Below, one piece after another: positions 31,565 through 39,796 of a DNA stretch of 64,000 nucleotides. This stretch comes from Cutibacterium sp. (GTDB lineage: Bacteria; Actinomycetota; Actinomycetes; Propionibacteriales; Propionibacteriaceae). A program made the translations under genes and the position numbers. The stretch is taken from positions 15,359 through 79,358 of the forward strand of contig NZ_JAUNEJ010000005.1 in NCBI RefSeq assembly GCF_030525615.1. The letters run 5' to 3'. The notes under the pieces were generated by a model. It saw only the letters and a program-made list of their open reading frames with translations, was not told the DNA's origin and searched no databases. The stretch's first letter is position 1. Each line of letters begins with the position of its first letter.

Positions 31565-31570
31565 TAGGCT
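31565..31570 (+). promoter_or_regulatory. -10 element of a probable leaderless transcript
   Basis: TAGGCT ends 7 nt before the GTG at 31578 of the SURF1 gene. A GAGG lies too close to the GTG to be a standard binding site. Confidence 0.4.
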
Positions 31571-31577
31571 CGAGGAT

Positions 31578-32408
31578 GTGAAGAAGTTGTGGGTGCGATG
31601 GGTGGCTCTAGCCGTCCTCGTCATTGTGCTGGGCTTGGTGATGGTCCGGCTCGGTGAATGGCAACTACACCGATTATCAGGCCGTCGCGAGGCTAATGAG
31701 ATCATCCGTACCAACCAGAGCAAGCCTCCGGTCGAGTGGTCGACTCTCATGGGTGAGCACCCGGTGACATCACAGCAGCAGTGGCGGCCCGTGACCATTA
31801 CTGGCACATTCGACACGGCTCACGAGATTCAGGTGCGCTATCGCAGTAATGGCGACGATAAAGGCTCCGAAATTGTTACTCCCATCGTCACCAACGATGG
31901 CCAGCACGTTCTCGTCGATCGCGGTTTCCTGAAGCGATCGTCCAGCACCGGTGACGACCAGGCCTTGCCGCCAGCGCCGTCTGGGACCGTGACGGTGACT
32001 GGACGGGTCAAGGGTAATGAGCATGGAAAACCCACTGCGACTGACCCGGTGCAGGGCAAGGTTCGCCTCATCAACTCCGACGCTATCGGCAAAGCCCACG
32101 GCATTACTTACGTCAACGGTTACATCACGGCCACCTCGATGACCCCGGCCCAAAGCGGTCTGGTTCCCATGAGACTTCCAGAACTCGACGAAGGCCCCCA
32201 CCTGTCCTATGCCATCCAATGGTTCTGCTTCACAGCCATCGCCGTGATCGGGCTGTTCGTACTCATTCGAGGCGACGTGAAGGACCGTCAGAAACGACGA
32301 GCCAAAGCAACCCGGTCCCCGACTCGCCGTGCAGCCAACGGGGACAAGACCCCCGATTCGGCAAACACATCGACGGACACATCGTCCGGGTCAGACGAGA
32401 CGAGGTAG
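31578..32408 (+). CDS. SURF1-family cytochrome oxidase assembly protein
   Basis: SURF1 proteins help insert heme a into cytochrome c oxidase. Helices lie at the N-terminus (about 8-24, ending in the motif LGEWQLHRL) and near residue 215 (WFCFTAIAVIGLFVLIRG). The extracytoplasmic domain between them has GTFDTAHEIQVRYRS and VLVDRGFLKR. A basic, Ser/Thr-rich tail follows. The heme A/O synthases ctaA and ctaB in this window act in the same assembly pathway. Confidence 0.9.
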   Translation: MKKLWVRWVALAVLVIVLGLVMVRLGEWQLHRLSGRREANEIIRTNQSKPPVEWSTLMGEHPVTSQQQWRPVTITGTFDTAHEIQVRYRSNGDDKGSEIVTPIVTNDGQHVLVDRGFLKRSSSTGDDQALPPAPSGTVTVTGRVKGNEHGKPTATDPVQGKVRLINSDAIGKAHGITYVNGYITATSMTPAQSGLVPMRLPELDEGPHLSYAIQWFCFTAIAVIGLFVLIRGDVKDRQKRRAKATRSPTRRAANGDKTPDSANTSTDTSSGSDETR

Positions 32409-32416
32409 ACCAACAC

Positions 32417-33244
32417 GTGACTCCAACCCTCTGCCTGGCTTTACCGTGGCTGGTGTGTCCGACCTGTCAACGTCGTGGCCAGGAACGGACCATGGACCTC
32501 GATGGGCGCTCCCTGCGCTGCGAAGAAGGCCATTGTCTCGACATCGCCAAGCAAGGCTACGTGACGATGACGACCTCACTAGCCGGGGCGAATGCCGACA
32601 CCCCCGCGATGGTCGCAGCCCGTCAGCGAGTACTCGACGCCGGTCTCTTCGGTGACCTTGACACTCGTCTAGCCGAGATTCTTGCCGATCGTGGGAACCT
32701 CGTCGAGGTTGGGGCTGGAACGGGACATCATTTGGCACAGGTGCTGCGAGCTCACGTGAATGCCACCGGTCTGGCCACCGATGTGTCGTCGGCTGCCATT
32801 CGCAAAGCGGCCAAGGCCCATCCTCGGATGGCGGCTGTCGTCGCCGACACCTGGGCCGGTCTGCCGATTCGCACTGGCTGTATGGATGCCGTACTGTGCG
32901 TTTTCGCTCCGCGCAACCGCGACGAGTTCGCACGCATTTTGCGTCCTGACGGCCGCCTCGTTGTCGTTACCCCGCTACCCGATCATCTGCACCAACTTCG
33001 CGAACTGGCCGGAATGATCGGTATCCAACCGCACAAGCACCAGGAACTTGTGGCCGGGTTGACGTCGCGATTCAACGTCATCGACGTTCAGCAGATCCGC
33101 GTAGTGGTCAATCTCGATGGACCTACAGCCTCAGATGTCATCGCGATGGGCCCCAGTGCCCACCACGTCCACGACACTCATGTCAATGTCAATGCTGTGG
33201 ACGTCACCTCAGCGGTGGAGATCACGACGCTGGCTCCTCGGTAA
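32417..33244 (+). CDS. 23S rRNA (guanine-N1)-methyltransferase, RlmA-like
   Basis: An N-terminal zinc ribbon (Cys14-Pro-Thr-Cys17 and Cys35-x3-His39) is followed by the RlmA signature CLDIAKQGYV. The Rossmann methyltransferase has SAM motif LVEVGAGTGHHLAQVL. RlmA-type enzymes methylate G745 or G748 in 23S rRNA; the TlrB type confers macrolide tolerance. The GTG at 32417 lies just past the SURF1 stop and matches the family start; a longer reading overlaps SURF1. Confidence 0.9.
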   Translation: MTPTLCLALPWLVCPTCQRRGQERTMDLDGRSLRCEEGHCLDIAKQGYVTMTTSLAGANADTPAMVAARQRVLDAGLFGDLDTRLAEILADRGNLVEVGAGTGHHLAQVLRAHVNATGLATDVSSAAIRKAAKAHPRMAAVVADTWAGLPIRTGCMDAVLCVFAPRNRDEFARILRPDGRLVVVTPLPDHLHQLRELAGMIGIQPHKHQELVAGLTSRFNVIDVQQIRVVVNLDGPTASDVIAMGPSAHHVHDTHVNVNAVDVTSAVEITTLAPR

Positions 33245-33273
33245 TCCCATTACGAGGGTGCGAGAAGATCCGC

Positions 33274-33798
33274 TCAGAACTGACGATGCTCGGCTGCATG
33301 TTGGGCCTCATTCAGGCGACGGCGAGCTTTGCGCACTTTACGATCGGCTTTTTCAGCCTTCGCCCGACGCTTGGTGAGGGTCGCCTTGGCCTCCTTACGC
33401 CGGGACTTCCCTGCCCCCTTGCGACGCAGTTTGCGCAACGCCTTTTCAGCCTTGCGCGCCTTGCGATCGGCCTTCTCAGCGCGAGCGACGGCGGTTTCGA
33501 CGGCCAGCCGCAGAGCTTCAACATCGGGTTGGTCGTCTGTCTGTTGCGCTGTTGACTTGCCCGCCGGTGTCGTGACGGTGCCGCGCTCAGCTTTGGTCTC
33601 AGGAGATGCCGGATCAGCGCCACCTCGAGGACGGAACTCCACCCCAGCTTCCCGCAGGAGCTTCTGCACCAGCCCGTAGGACCGTCCGGACTCGCGTGCC
33701 AAGGACCTAATGGATGCACCTTGGCTGTAGCGGCCAGCTAATTCCTTGGCCATCGCTTGCCGGGCCTCCCCGACCAGTCTGGGCGCACGTGTGACCAT
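33274..33798 (-). CDS. Helix-turn-helix protein with a histone H1-like basic tail
   Basis: Residues about 15-52 form a helix-turn-helix of a type found in small actinobacterial DNA-binding proteins (QGASIRSLARESGRSYGLVQ, then GVEFRPRGG). A polar linker follows, and about residues 100-165 are almost entirely Lys, Arg, Ala and Glu in KA/RK repeats, resembling histone H1-like tails. AGGAGG lies 6 nt before the ATG. A nucleoid-associated role is inferred. It is downstream of the ABC-F gene's opposite end and convergent with the RlmA-like gene. Confidence 0.78.
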   Translation of the reverse strand: MVTRAPRLVGEARQAMAKELAGRYSQGASIRSLARESGRSYGLVQKLLREAGVEFRPRGGADPASPETKAERGTVTTPAGKSTAQQTDDQPDVEALRLAVETAVARAEKADRKARKAEKALRKLRRKGAGKSRRKEAKATLTKRRAKAEKADRKVRKARRRLNEAQHAAEHRQF

Positions 33799-33866
33799 CA
33801 GCCCTCCTTGACAACGTCTCGTGCGCTTTCATGCTACGGCATGGCAAGACCGTTAGGACGGCAATA

Positions 33867-35501
33867 TCAAGCCAGACTGATGAGTTCGGCGTAGTCAGCG
33901 CTCCACATATCCTCAGTGCCGTCGGGCAGCACAAGCACTCGATCCGGGTCGAGGGCGTGGACAGCACCTTCGTCGTGAGTGACGAGAACGATCGCCCCGC
34001 CGAACTGGCCGATGGCGTCAAGGACCTGTTGCCGACTGGCCGGGTCAAGGTTGTTAGTTGGCTCATCGAGCAACAGCACGTTCGCCGACGAGACGACCAG
34101 GGTTGCCAGCGCTAAACGGGTCTTTTCTCCACCGGAAAGCACCCCGGCAGGTTTGTATACATCGTCACCAGTAAAGAGGAAGGAGCCCAATACCTTACGC
34201 ATCTCGGTCTCGTTGAGATCGGCCGCTGCGCTGGCCATGTTTTCCAACACGGTGCGATCCATATCGAGTAGGTCATGTTCCTGAGCGAAATAGCCTAGTT
34301 TGAGTCCGTGCCCGGCGATCACCTCGCCAGTGTCGGGGGTCTCCAACCCGGCCAGAATCCGCAGCAGGGTTGTCTTACCAGCACCATTGAGTCCCAGGAC
34401 AACGACTTGAGAACCTCGGTCGATGGCCAGATCAACCCCGGTAAAGACCTCCAAGGAGCCGTAGGTCTTGGTGAGGTTGCGGGCCATCAAGGGCGTCTTG
34501 CCGCAGGGGGCGGGATCGGGGAACCGGATGGCAGCCACCTTGTCGACGGCTCTCTCCCCCTCAATTCCGGCAAGCAGCTTCTCAGCACGCTTGGCCATCT
34601 GCTGGGCTGCAACAGCTTTGGTCGCCTTGGCATGAAGCTTGTCGGCCTGAGCCTGCAGGGCGGCTGCCTTGCGCTCAGCGTTGATCCTCTCCTTGTGACG
34701 ACGTTTTTCGTCGGCAGCCCGCTGCTGGAGGTAGAGCTTCCACCCCATGGAATAGATATCCAGGGTGGCGCGATTGGCGTCCAGGTGAAAAACCTTGTTG
34801 ACGGTAGCCTCCACCAACCCGGTGTCGTGGGAGATCATGAGAACGCCACCCGAGTAGGACTGCAGAAAGTTGCGCAGCCAGACGATGGAGTCGGCGTCCA
34901 AGTGGTTGGTTGGCTCGTCAAGAAGCAAAGTGTCGGCCCCGGAAAACAGGATCCGAGCCAGTTCGACTCGGCGACGCTGACCACCGGACAGATTCTTCAG
35001 CGGCTGGGAGAGTACGCGATCATCGAGGCCCAGGTTCGAGGCGATCCGGGCGGCCTCGGCAGAGGCTCCGTAGCCGCCGGCAGCGATGAGACGATCTTCG
35101 GCCTTGGAATACTTGTCCATCGCGACGGCCCGTTCCTCCTCAGAGCCGTGGGCCATCTGGTGCTCCAGAGTGCGCATCCGCTCCATCATGTGATCCAGAC
35201 CTCTAGCCGAGAGGATCCGCGCCCGGGCGATAGTCTCCATGTCAGGATCGCGGGGGTCCTGAGGCAGATAGCCAAGTTCTCCGGTGCGCCTCACCGTTCC
35301 TGCAGCGGGCAGCCCCTCGCCAGCCAGGATGCGTGTCAGGGTCGTCTTGCCAGCACCATTTCGGCCCACCAAACCGATTTTGTCTCCAGGCGTCACCTGA
35401 AAACTCACCGGGTTCAGCAGGAGCCGAGCTCCAACCCGAACCTCCACATCTTTGACCTGCAGCACCGGCCCATCTTCCCCCGTTCTGCCGACGAGAACCA
35501 A
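33867..35501 (-). CDS. ABC-F family ribosome-associated ATPase
   Basis: Two nucleotide-binding domains in one chain and no membrane segment, the ABC-F layout. Walker A motifs are GRNGAGKTT and GLNGAGKTT, signatures LSGGQRRRVELARI and LSGGEKTRLALATL, and both Walker B motifs are LLLDEPTN. The linker between domains (about 250-320) is rich in Lys, Ala and Glu. Family members act on the ribosome exit site in translation control or antibiotic protection; which subtype cannot be told. A GTG at 35465 is an alternative start. Confidence 0.93.
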   Translation of the reverse strand: MVLVGRTGEDGPVLQVKDVEVRVGARLLLNPVSFQVTPGDKIGLVGRNGAGKTTLTRILAGEGLPAAGTVRRTGELGYLPQDPRDPDMETIARARILSARGLDHMMERMRTLEHQMAHGSEEERAVAMDKYSKAEDRLIAAGGYGASAEAARIASNLGLDDRVLSQPLKNLSGGQRRRVELARILFSGADTLLLDEPTNHLDADSIVWLRNFLQSYSGGVLMISHDTGLVEATVNKVFHLDANRATLDIYSMGWKLYLQQRAADEKRRHKERINAERKAAALQAQADKLHAKATKAVAAQQMAKRAEKLLAGIEGERAVDKVAAIRFPDPAPCGKTPLMARNLTKTYGSLEVFTGVDLAIDRGSQVVVLGLNGAGKTTLLRILAGLETPDTGEVIAGHGLKLGYFAQEHDLLDMDRTVLENMASAAADLNETEMRKVLGSFLFTGDDVYKPAGVLSGGEKTRLALATLVVSSANVLLLDEPTNNLDPASRQQVLDAIGQFGGAIVLVTHDEGAVHALDPDRVLVLPDGTEDMWSADYAELISLA

Positions 35502-35519
35502 ATGGGGAACCGGTAAGAA

Positions 35520-36020
35520 TCAGCGCGTCAAGGTCATCGGAACGTGGTCTATGCCAGCCTCAGTGAAGTGCGGCCCGGTGACGACGAAACCGAAAGCGCC
35601 ATACCAGTTTTCCAGGTAGGACTGCGCGTGCAAGGTGATCTCCCTGCCGTCGGCGCGTGCAAGTTCAAGGGCCAACGTCATCATGCGCTGAGCAATATGG
35701 AGGCCGCGGTGATCGGCGTCCACGACGACCCTTCCAATGACAATGCGATCACCGTCGTCGAGGATGCGCAGAGTCCCAACCGGATGTCCGTCGACCGACG
35801 CCCACACCAGGACAGTGTTCGGTTCAAGTTCGCGTCCATCCAGATCCGGCTCAGTGCACTGTTGTTCCCCATTGAACACCAAGCTGCGCAGCCACAAGCA
35901 TTTGTACAAGGTGGTGATGTCCATCCGCGTGGCGTGTTCGTGATGCAGGGTGATGGTGTCTCGCCCAGGATGTTCTTGGGTGCGGTTTGATTCATTTCCC
36001 CGTGTGAAAGGAGACATCAT
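35520..36020 (-). CDS. GNAT acetyltransferase, ElaA-like
   Basis: A 166-aa acetyltransferase resembling ElaA. The family-type N-terminus (TLYKCLWLRSLVFNGEQQC) precedes the acetyl-CoA strand and loop (IGRVVVDADHRGLHIAQRMM) and a late segment YLENWYGAFGFVVTG. The substrate is unknown. The first codons up to about residue 30 are poorly conserved, and an internal start is possible. It is divergent from the small membrane protein at 36048. Confidence 0.88.
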   Translation of the reverse strand: MMSPFTRGNESNRTQEHPGRDTITLHHEHATRMDITTLYKCLWLRSLVFNGEQQCTEPDLDGRELEPNTVLVWASVDGHPVGTLRILDDGDRIVIGRVVVDADHRGLHIAQRMMTLALELARADGREITLHAQSYLENWYGAFGFVVTGPHFTEAGIDHVPMTLTR

Positions 36021-36047
36021 GCCTCATATCTTGACAGAATATGAGAC

Positions 36048-36398
36048 ATGAGCACGCCACGTCGAGCAGCACCAGAGGATGAGGACGATCTTGAAGATGT
36101 CGTTCGTTCATGGCGCCGATACCTGATTCTCGTCATCTGCGGCATCGTCGTTGCAGTGATTGGACTGGGCGTCTTCGGGTATCTCGCGTGGTGGTCCCTG
36201 TGCGATCAAGTCGTCGGCGTGTGCCGCCCTGGTGAACCCGTGACCTATTGGTATTCGGTGGCCGCTCTGGGCATCCTTGGCCTCATCATCGGCGTTCTGA
36301 CACAGATCTGGTTGGAGAAACGATGGTGGCACCTGTTGGCCATCGTCATTCCGGTTGTCCTGATTGGGGCTGGCGTTATCTTCTGGTTTGCCGTCTGA
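36048..36398 (+). CDS. Small two-to-three-helix membrane protein, unknown function
   Basis: A 116-aa protein with an acidic N-terminus (EDEDDLEDVV) and three hydrophobic helices (YLILVICGIVVAVIGLGVF, SVAALGILGLIIGVLTQIW, LLAIVIPVVLIGAGVIFWF). The loop between helices holds two Cys. No family was recognised. A hairpin terminator follows at 36551. Confidence 0.75.
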   Translation: MSTPRRAAPEDEDDLEDVVRSWRRYLILVICGIVVAVIGLGVFGYLAWWSLCDQVVGVCRPGEPVTYWYSVAALGILGLIIGVLTQIWLEKRWWHLLAIVIPVVLIGAGVIFWFAV

Positions 36399-36550
36399 GA
36401 CGAGGTGTCCTAGTTTCCGAGACAGGTAGTGGTCCACAAGCGCGCGGGTACCTGGTCAGGCATAGTCCTTTATCCGAGGCTGGGTTTTCTGGCCCTTCCG
36501 CCTTGATGTAGACGTATCGGCAGTGTCTGCGTTATTGAACACGCATAGAA

Positions 36551-36589
36551 AAGGGTCCGAGTACCCGGAAATCCTGGACTCGGACCCTT
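36551..36589. terminator. Terminator hairpin at the end of the suf operon
   Basis: A perfect 12-bp stem (AAGGGTCCGAGT / ACTCGGACCCTT) with a 15-nt loop lies 16 bases past the sufT stop. It also lies downstream of the convergent small membrane gene. The 36399-36550 stretch before it shows no gene. Confidence 0.75.
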
Positions 36590-36604
36590 AACTTATGTTC
36601 AATC

Positions 36605-36961
36605 TCAGACGTTGAACCCAATTGCTTGCAACTGGGCCCGACCATCGTCGGTAATACGCTCCAGACCCCACGGCGGCAGCCACACCCAGTTGATCGTCAC
36701 CGACTTGACGATCCCCTCGAGCACCATCTGGGTGTCATATTCCAGGCGATCTGTCAGCGGGCAGGTGGGGCTGGTCAGCGTCATGTCGATGGTGACATTG
36801 CCCTCGTCATCAATATTGACCCCGTAGACGAGACCCAGATCAACGACATTGACCATGAGTTCGGGATCGATGACGTCTTTCATCGCCTCGATAACGTCGT
36901 CGACAGTCGGCATGGCATTCAACGTCACTTCCTGGGCGGGTACGGCGTTATCCTCGCTCAT
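36605..36961 (-). CDS. sufT: MIP18/DUF59 iron-sulfur assembly factor (SufT-like)
   Basis: A 118-aa DUF59 protein with the conserved segment DPELMVNVVDLGLVYGV and the reactive-cysteine motif TSPTCPLTD. It assists Fe-S cluster maturation or transfer. It is the last gene of the suf operon, and its start overlaps the sufU stop by one base. Confidence 0.92.
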   Translation of the reverse strand: MSEDNAVPAQEVTLNAMPTVDDVIEAMKDVIDPELMVNVVDLGLVYGVNIDDEGNVTIDMTLTSPTCPLTDRLEYDTQMVLEGIVKSVTINWVWLPPWGLERITDDGRAQLQAIGFNV

Positions 36962-37464
36962 CAGCTCTCCTCCTTCGCGTCATTGTTATCCGCAGTCGTA
37001 TCGTCATTGGCTGCGGCCTTCTCGGGAGAATCCTCGGTCACCTTCAGCAGGCCGTCTTCCAGGGCCGACCACCCAAGCATCGCGCACTTGACTCGCGCCA
37101 TGAGCTTGGCGACCCCTTCGAAGGCGATCGCGTCCTCATAGGTGTCCTCGTCGAGCTTGACAGTCCCGCGAGAGCGCATCATCTCCTGAAAACCACGGTA
37201 GAGTTCTTGGGCCTCATCGATGGTCTTTCCAATGACGAGATCAGTCATAACCGAGGTCGACGCCTGCGAAATGGAGCAGCCCACCGCGTCATAGGAAACG
37301 TCAGTGATGACATCCCCATCCAAGTGAATCCGCAGCAGCAACTCATCGCCACAGGACGGGTTGACCTGACTCACCTCGGCGTCATAGCCCTCACGCAGAC
37401 CACTGTGGTGTTTCTCCCGGTAATGGTCCAGGATGATCTGCTGGTACATCTCCTCGACGTTCAT
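36961..37464 (-). CDS. sufU: Fe-S cluster scaffold / zinc sulfurtransferase SufU
   Basis: SufU takes sulfur from SufS and passes it to the SufBCD scaffold. The three zinc-ligand cysteines are visible in NPSCGDEL, AVGCSIS and VKCAMLGW, with the conserved Asp after NPSCG. The extra C-terminal tail of about 30 residues is acidic (DDTTADNNDAKEES). The gene overlaps sufS by four bases. Confidence 0.95.
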   Translation of the reverse strand: MNVEEMYQQIILDHYREKHHSGLREGYDAEVSQVNPSCGDELLLRIHLDGDVITDVSYDAVGCSISQASTSVMTDLVIGKTIDEAQELYRGFQEMMRSRGTVKLDEDTYEDAIAFEGVAKLMARVKCAMLGWSALEDGLLKVTEDSPEKAAANDDTTADNNDAKEES

Positions 37465-38702
37465 GCCACACCTCCGGCAAAGAAGCTCCGAGCGTACTCA
37501 ACAGAATCGACGAGACGATCCACCTCGTCGTTGGTGGAGTACAGATATGACGACGCACGAAGGGACGACTGTATTCCCAGCCTCTCGTGTAACGGCCTGG
37601 CGCAGTGGTGACCGCCACGAACCGCGACACCATGACCGTCCATGAGACTCATGGCGTCGTGCGGATGTACCCCCTCAATGGTGAACGACACCGTGCCGGT
37701 ACGAGCGGTGGCGTCGATCGGCCCAAGAATGCGCACACCTTTGACGGTCTGCAGGCCCTCCAGCATCCGGGCAGCGAGTTCGTGCTCGTGCTCAGCGATG
37801 GCCTCCATGCCGATGCCGTCCAGGTAGTCAGCGGCCACTCCAAGAGCAGCAAGTTGGGCAATCGGAGGGGTACCGGCCTCGAAGCGATGTGGGGGTTCGG
37901 CGTAGGTCGATCCTTCCATACGCACCACCTCAATCATCTCGCCGCCGCCCAGGAACGGCGGTAACTCGGCGAGCAGGTCATAACGTCCCCAGAGAATGCC
38001 AATACCCGTTGGACCGCACATCTTGTGGCCAGTAAAGGCCAGCAGGTCAGCTCCCAGAGTCGACACGTCGACTGGCATCTGCGGGACAGCCTGTGATGCG
38101 TCGACGACCATGACGGCACCAACAGCGTGGGCCTGTTCGGCAATCGTCGAAATCGGATTGATCGTACCCAGCACGTTGGAAGCCAGGGTCAAGGAAACAA
38201 CCTTGGTGTGCTCATTGATGAGCCCCTCCGCCTCAGCCTTCTCGATGTCGAGACGACCATCGTCGGTGATGTCGAACCACCGCAGGGTAGCCCCAGTGCG
38301 CTGACAGGCAAGCTGCCACGGCACCAGATTGGAATGGTGCTCCATCACCGAGATGACAACCTCGTCGCCAGGTCCCAGACGCTCGCCCAGAGTGTATGCA
38401 CACAGGTTGAGAGCCTCGGAGGCATTCGACAGAGCCACCACTTCCTCAGGGCGAGACGCTCCAAGGAACTGCGCAATACGCTCACGCCCACCTTCATATG
38501 CGCGGGTGGCTTCCAGCCCGAGCTTGTGCATAGCCCGGGCAACGTTGGCGTTGTGGTGGGCGTAGTGCTCGCTCAGGGCGTCAATGACGACCTGCGGTTT
38601 TTGTGAGGTGTTGGCCGAATCGAGGTAGGTCAGCGGGTACTCCCCCACCGTGGTGGTCAGAATGGGGAAATCTTTCCTAATCTTCTCAACGTCGTAACTC
38701 AT
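37461..38702 (-). CDS. sufS: Cysteine desulfurase SufS
   Basis: A PLP enzyme that releases sulfur from cysteine for cluster assembly. The PLP lysine is in FTGHKMCGPTGIG, and the persulfide-forming cysteine is in GGHHCARPLHERLG, typical of group II SufS enzymes. Its 413-aa length is normal. It overlaps sufU and follows sufC by two bases. Confidence 0.97.
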   Translation of the reverse strand: MSYDVEKIRKDFPILTTTVGEYPLTYLDSANTSQKPQVVIDALSEHYAHHNANVARAMHKLGLEATRAYEGGRERIAQFLGASRPEEVVALSNASEALNLCAYTLGERLGPGDEVVISVMEHHSNLVPWQLACQRTGATLRWFDITDDGRLDIEKAEAEGLINEHTKVVSLTLASNVLGTINPISTIAEQAHAVGAVMVVDASQAVPQMPVDVSTLGADLLAFTGHKMCGPTGIGILWGRYDLLAELPPFLGGGEMIEVVRMEGSTYAEPPHRFEAGTPPIAQLAALGVAADYLDGIGMEAIAEHEHELAARMLEGLQTVKGVRILGPIDATARTGTVSFTIEGVHPHDAMSLMDGHGVAVRGGHHCARPLHERLGIQSSLRASSYLYSTNDEVDRLVDSVEYARSFFAGGVA

Positions 38703-38704
38703 AA

Positions 38705-39466
38705 TCAGGCCTTGACGGCGGACACGTACTTCTCGTAGCCCTCAGCCTCGAGCTCCTCGCCCAACTCCGGACCACCAGTAGCTGCCACCCGACCATCGAC
38801 ATAGACGTGAACCTGGGTCGGCTTCACGTACCGCAGGATACGGGTGTAGTGAGTGATGAGCATGAGCCCGTGCTCCGGGTCGGTCATGTACCGGTTGACG
38901 GTGTTGGCGACGACCTTGAGGGCATCAATGTCAAGACCAGAGTCGGTCTCGTCGAGGATTGCGAGCTTTGGCCGGAGCAGCTCGAGCTGCGCCATCTCGG
39001 AGCGTTTCTTCTCGCCACCTGAGAATCCCTCGTTGACGGAACGTTCGGCAAAGTCGAGATCGAGCTCCTGGCGACTTAGTGCCTCGTTGACCTCCTTAAC
39101 CCAGGTACGCAGTTTGGGAGCCTGGCCGTCAATGGCGGTGCGGGCAGTACGCAGGAAGTTCGCAACGGAAACGCCAGGCACCTCAACCGGATACTGCATC
39201 GACAAGAACAGACCGGCACGGGCGCGTTCATCGACGGTCATGGCCAGCAGGTCTTCACCGTCGAGGGTGACAGAACCACCGGTGACGGTGTACTTGGGGT
39301 GACCGGCCAGGGTGTAAGCCAGGGTCGATTTGCCCGAGCCGTTGGGTCCCATGATGGCGTGGACCTCTCCGGAGTTGATGGTCAGGTCGACTCCCTTGAG
39401 GATCTCCTTGGGACCTGCTTCGGTCTGGACGTCGACGTGAAGGTCATTGATCTGCAAGGTTGCCAT
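38705..39466 (-). CDS. sufC: Fe-S assembly ATPase SufC
   Basis: The ABC-type ATPase of the SufBC2D complex. It has Walker A GPNGSGKSTL, the SufC signature FSGGEKKRSEMAQL, and Walker B LAILDETDSGLDID. Its 253-aa length is typical. It drives conformational change of SufB-SufD during cluster assembly. Confidence 0.97.
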   Translation of the reverse strand: MATLQINDLHVDVQTEAGPKEILKGVDLTINSGEVHAIMGPNGSGKSTLAYTLAGHPKYTVTGGSVTLDGEDLLAMTVDERARAGLFLSMQYPVEVPGVSVANFLRTARTAIDGQAPKLRTWVKEVNEALSRQELDLDFAERSVNEGFSGGEKKRSEMAQLELLRPKLAILDETDSGLDIDALKVVANTVNRYMTDPEHGLMLITHYTRILRYVKPTQVHVYVDGRVAATGGPELGEELEAEGYEKYVSAVKA

Positions 39467-39472
39467 GGTAAT

Positions 39473-39796
39473 TCAGGACTCCTTCGTGGTGGGGTTGGCG
39501 ACGTCGACGAGGACGTCATCGCCGTCGATGGTCACGGGATAGACGGGAAGCGGCTCGGTGGCCGGAAGGTTGCGTGGTTTACCGGTGCGAAGGTCGAAGA
39601 CTGACCCATGCATGTAGCACTCAAGGCCACAGTTATCGACATCACCATCAGCCATCGGCACCTGGGCATGGGTGCAGAGGGCGCCGACGGCGTAAACCTC
39701 ACCTTCGGTACGAACTAGGACGATCTCGGTACCGTCAACCTCGAACTCCTGCGGGGAGTTCTCCTTGAGCGCCGAGAGACTGGTGACGACGGACAT
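39473..39796 (-). CDS. Rieske-type ferredoxin in the suf operon
   Basis: A 107-aa Rieske protein with paired ligand motifs CTHAQ and CYMHGSVFD, the CxH...CxxH arrangement for a [2Fe-2S] cluster. It lies between sufD and sufC, where actinobacteria commonly carry such a gene. It may supply electrons for cluster assembly; this is inference. Its ATG overlaps the sufD stop by one base. Confidence 0.93.
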   Translation of the reverse strand: MSVVTSLSALKENSPQEFEVDGTEIVLVRTEGEVYAVGALCTHAQVPMADGDVDNCGLECYMHGSVFDLRTGKPRNLPATEPLPVYPVTIDGDDVLVDVANPTTKES

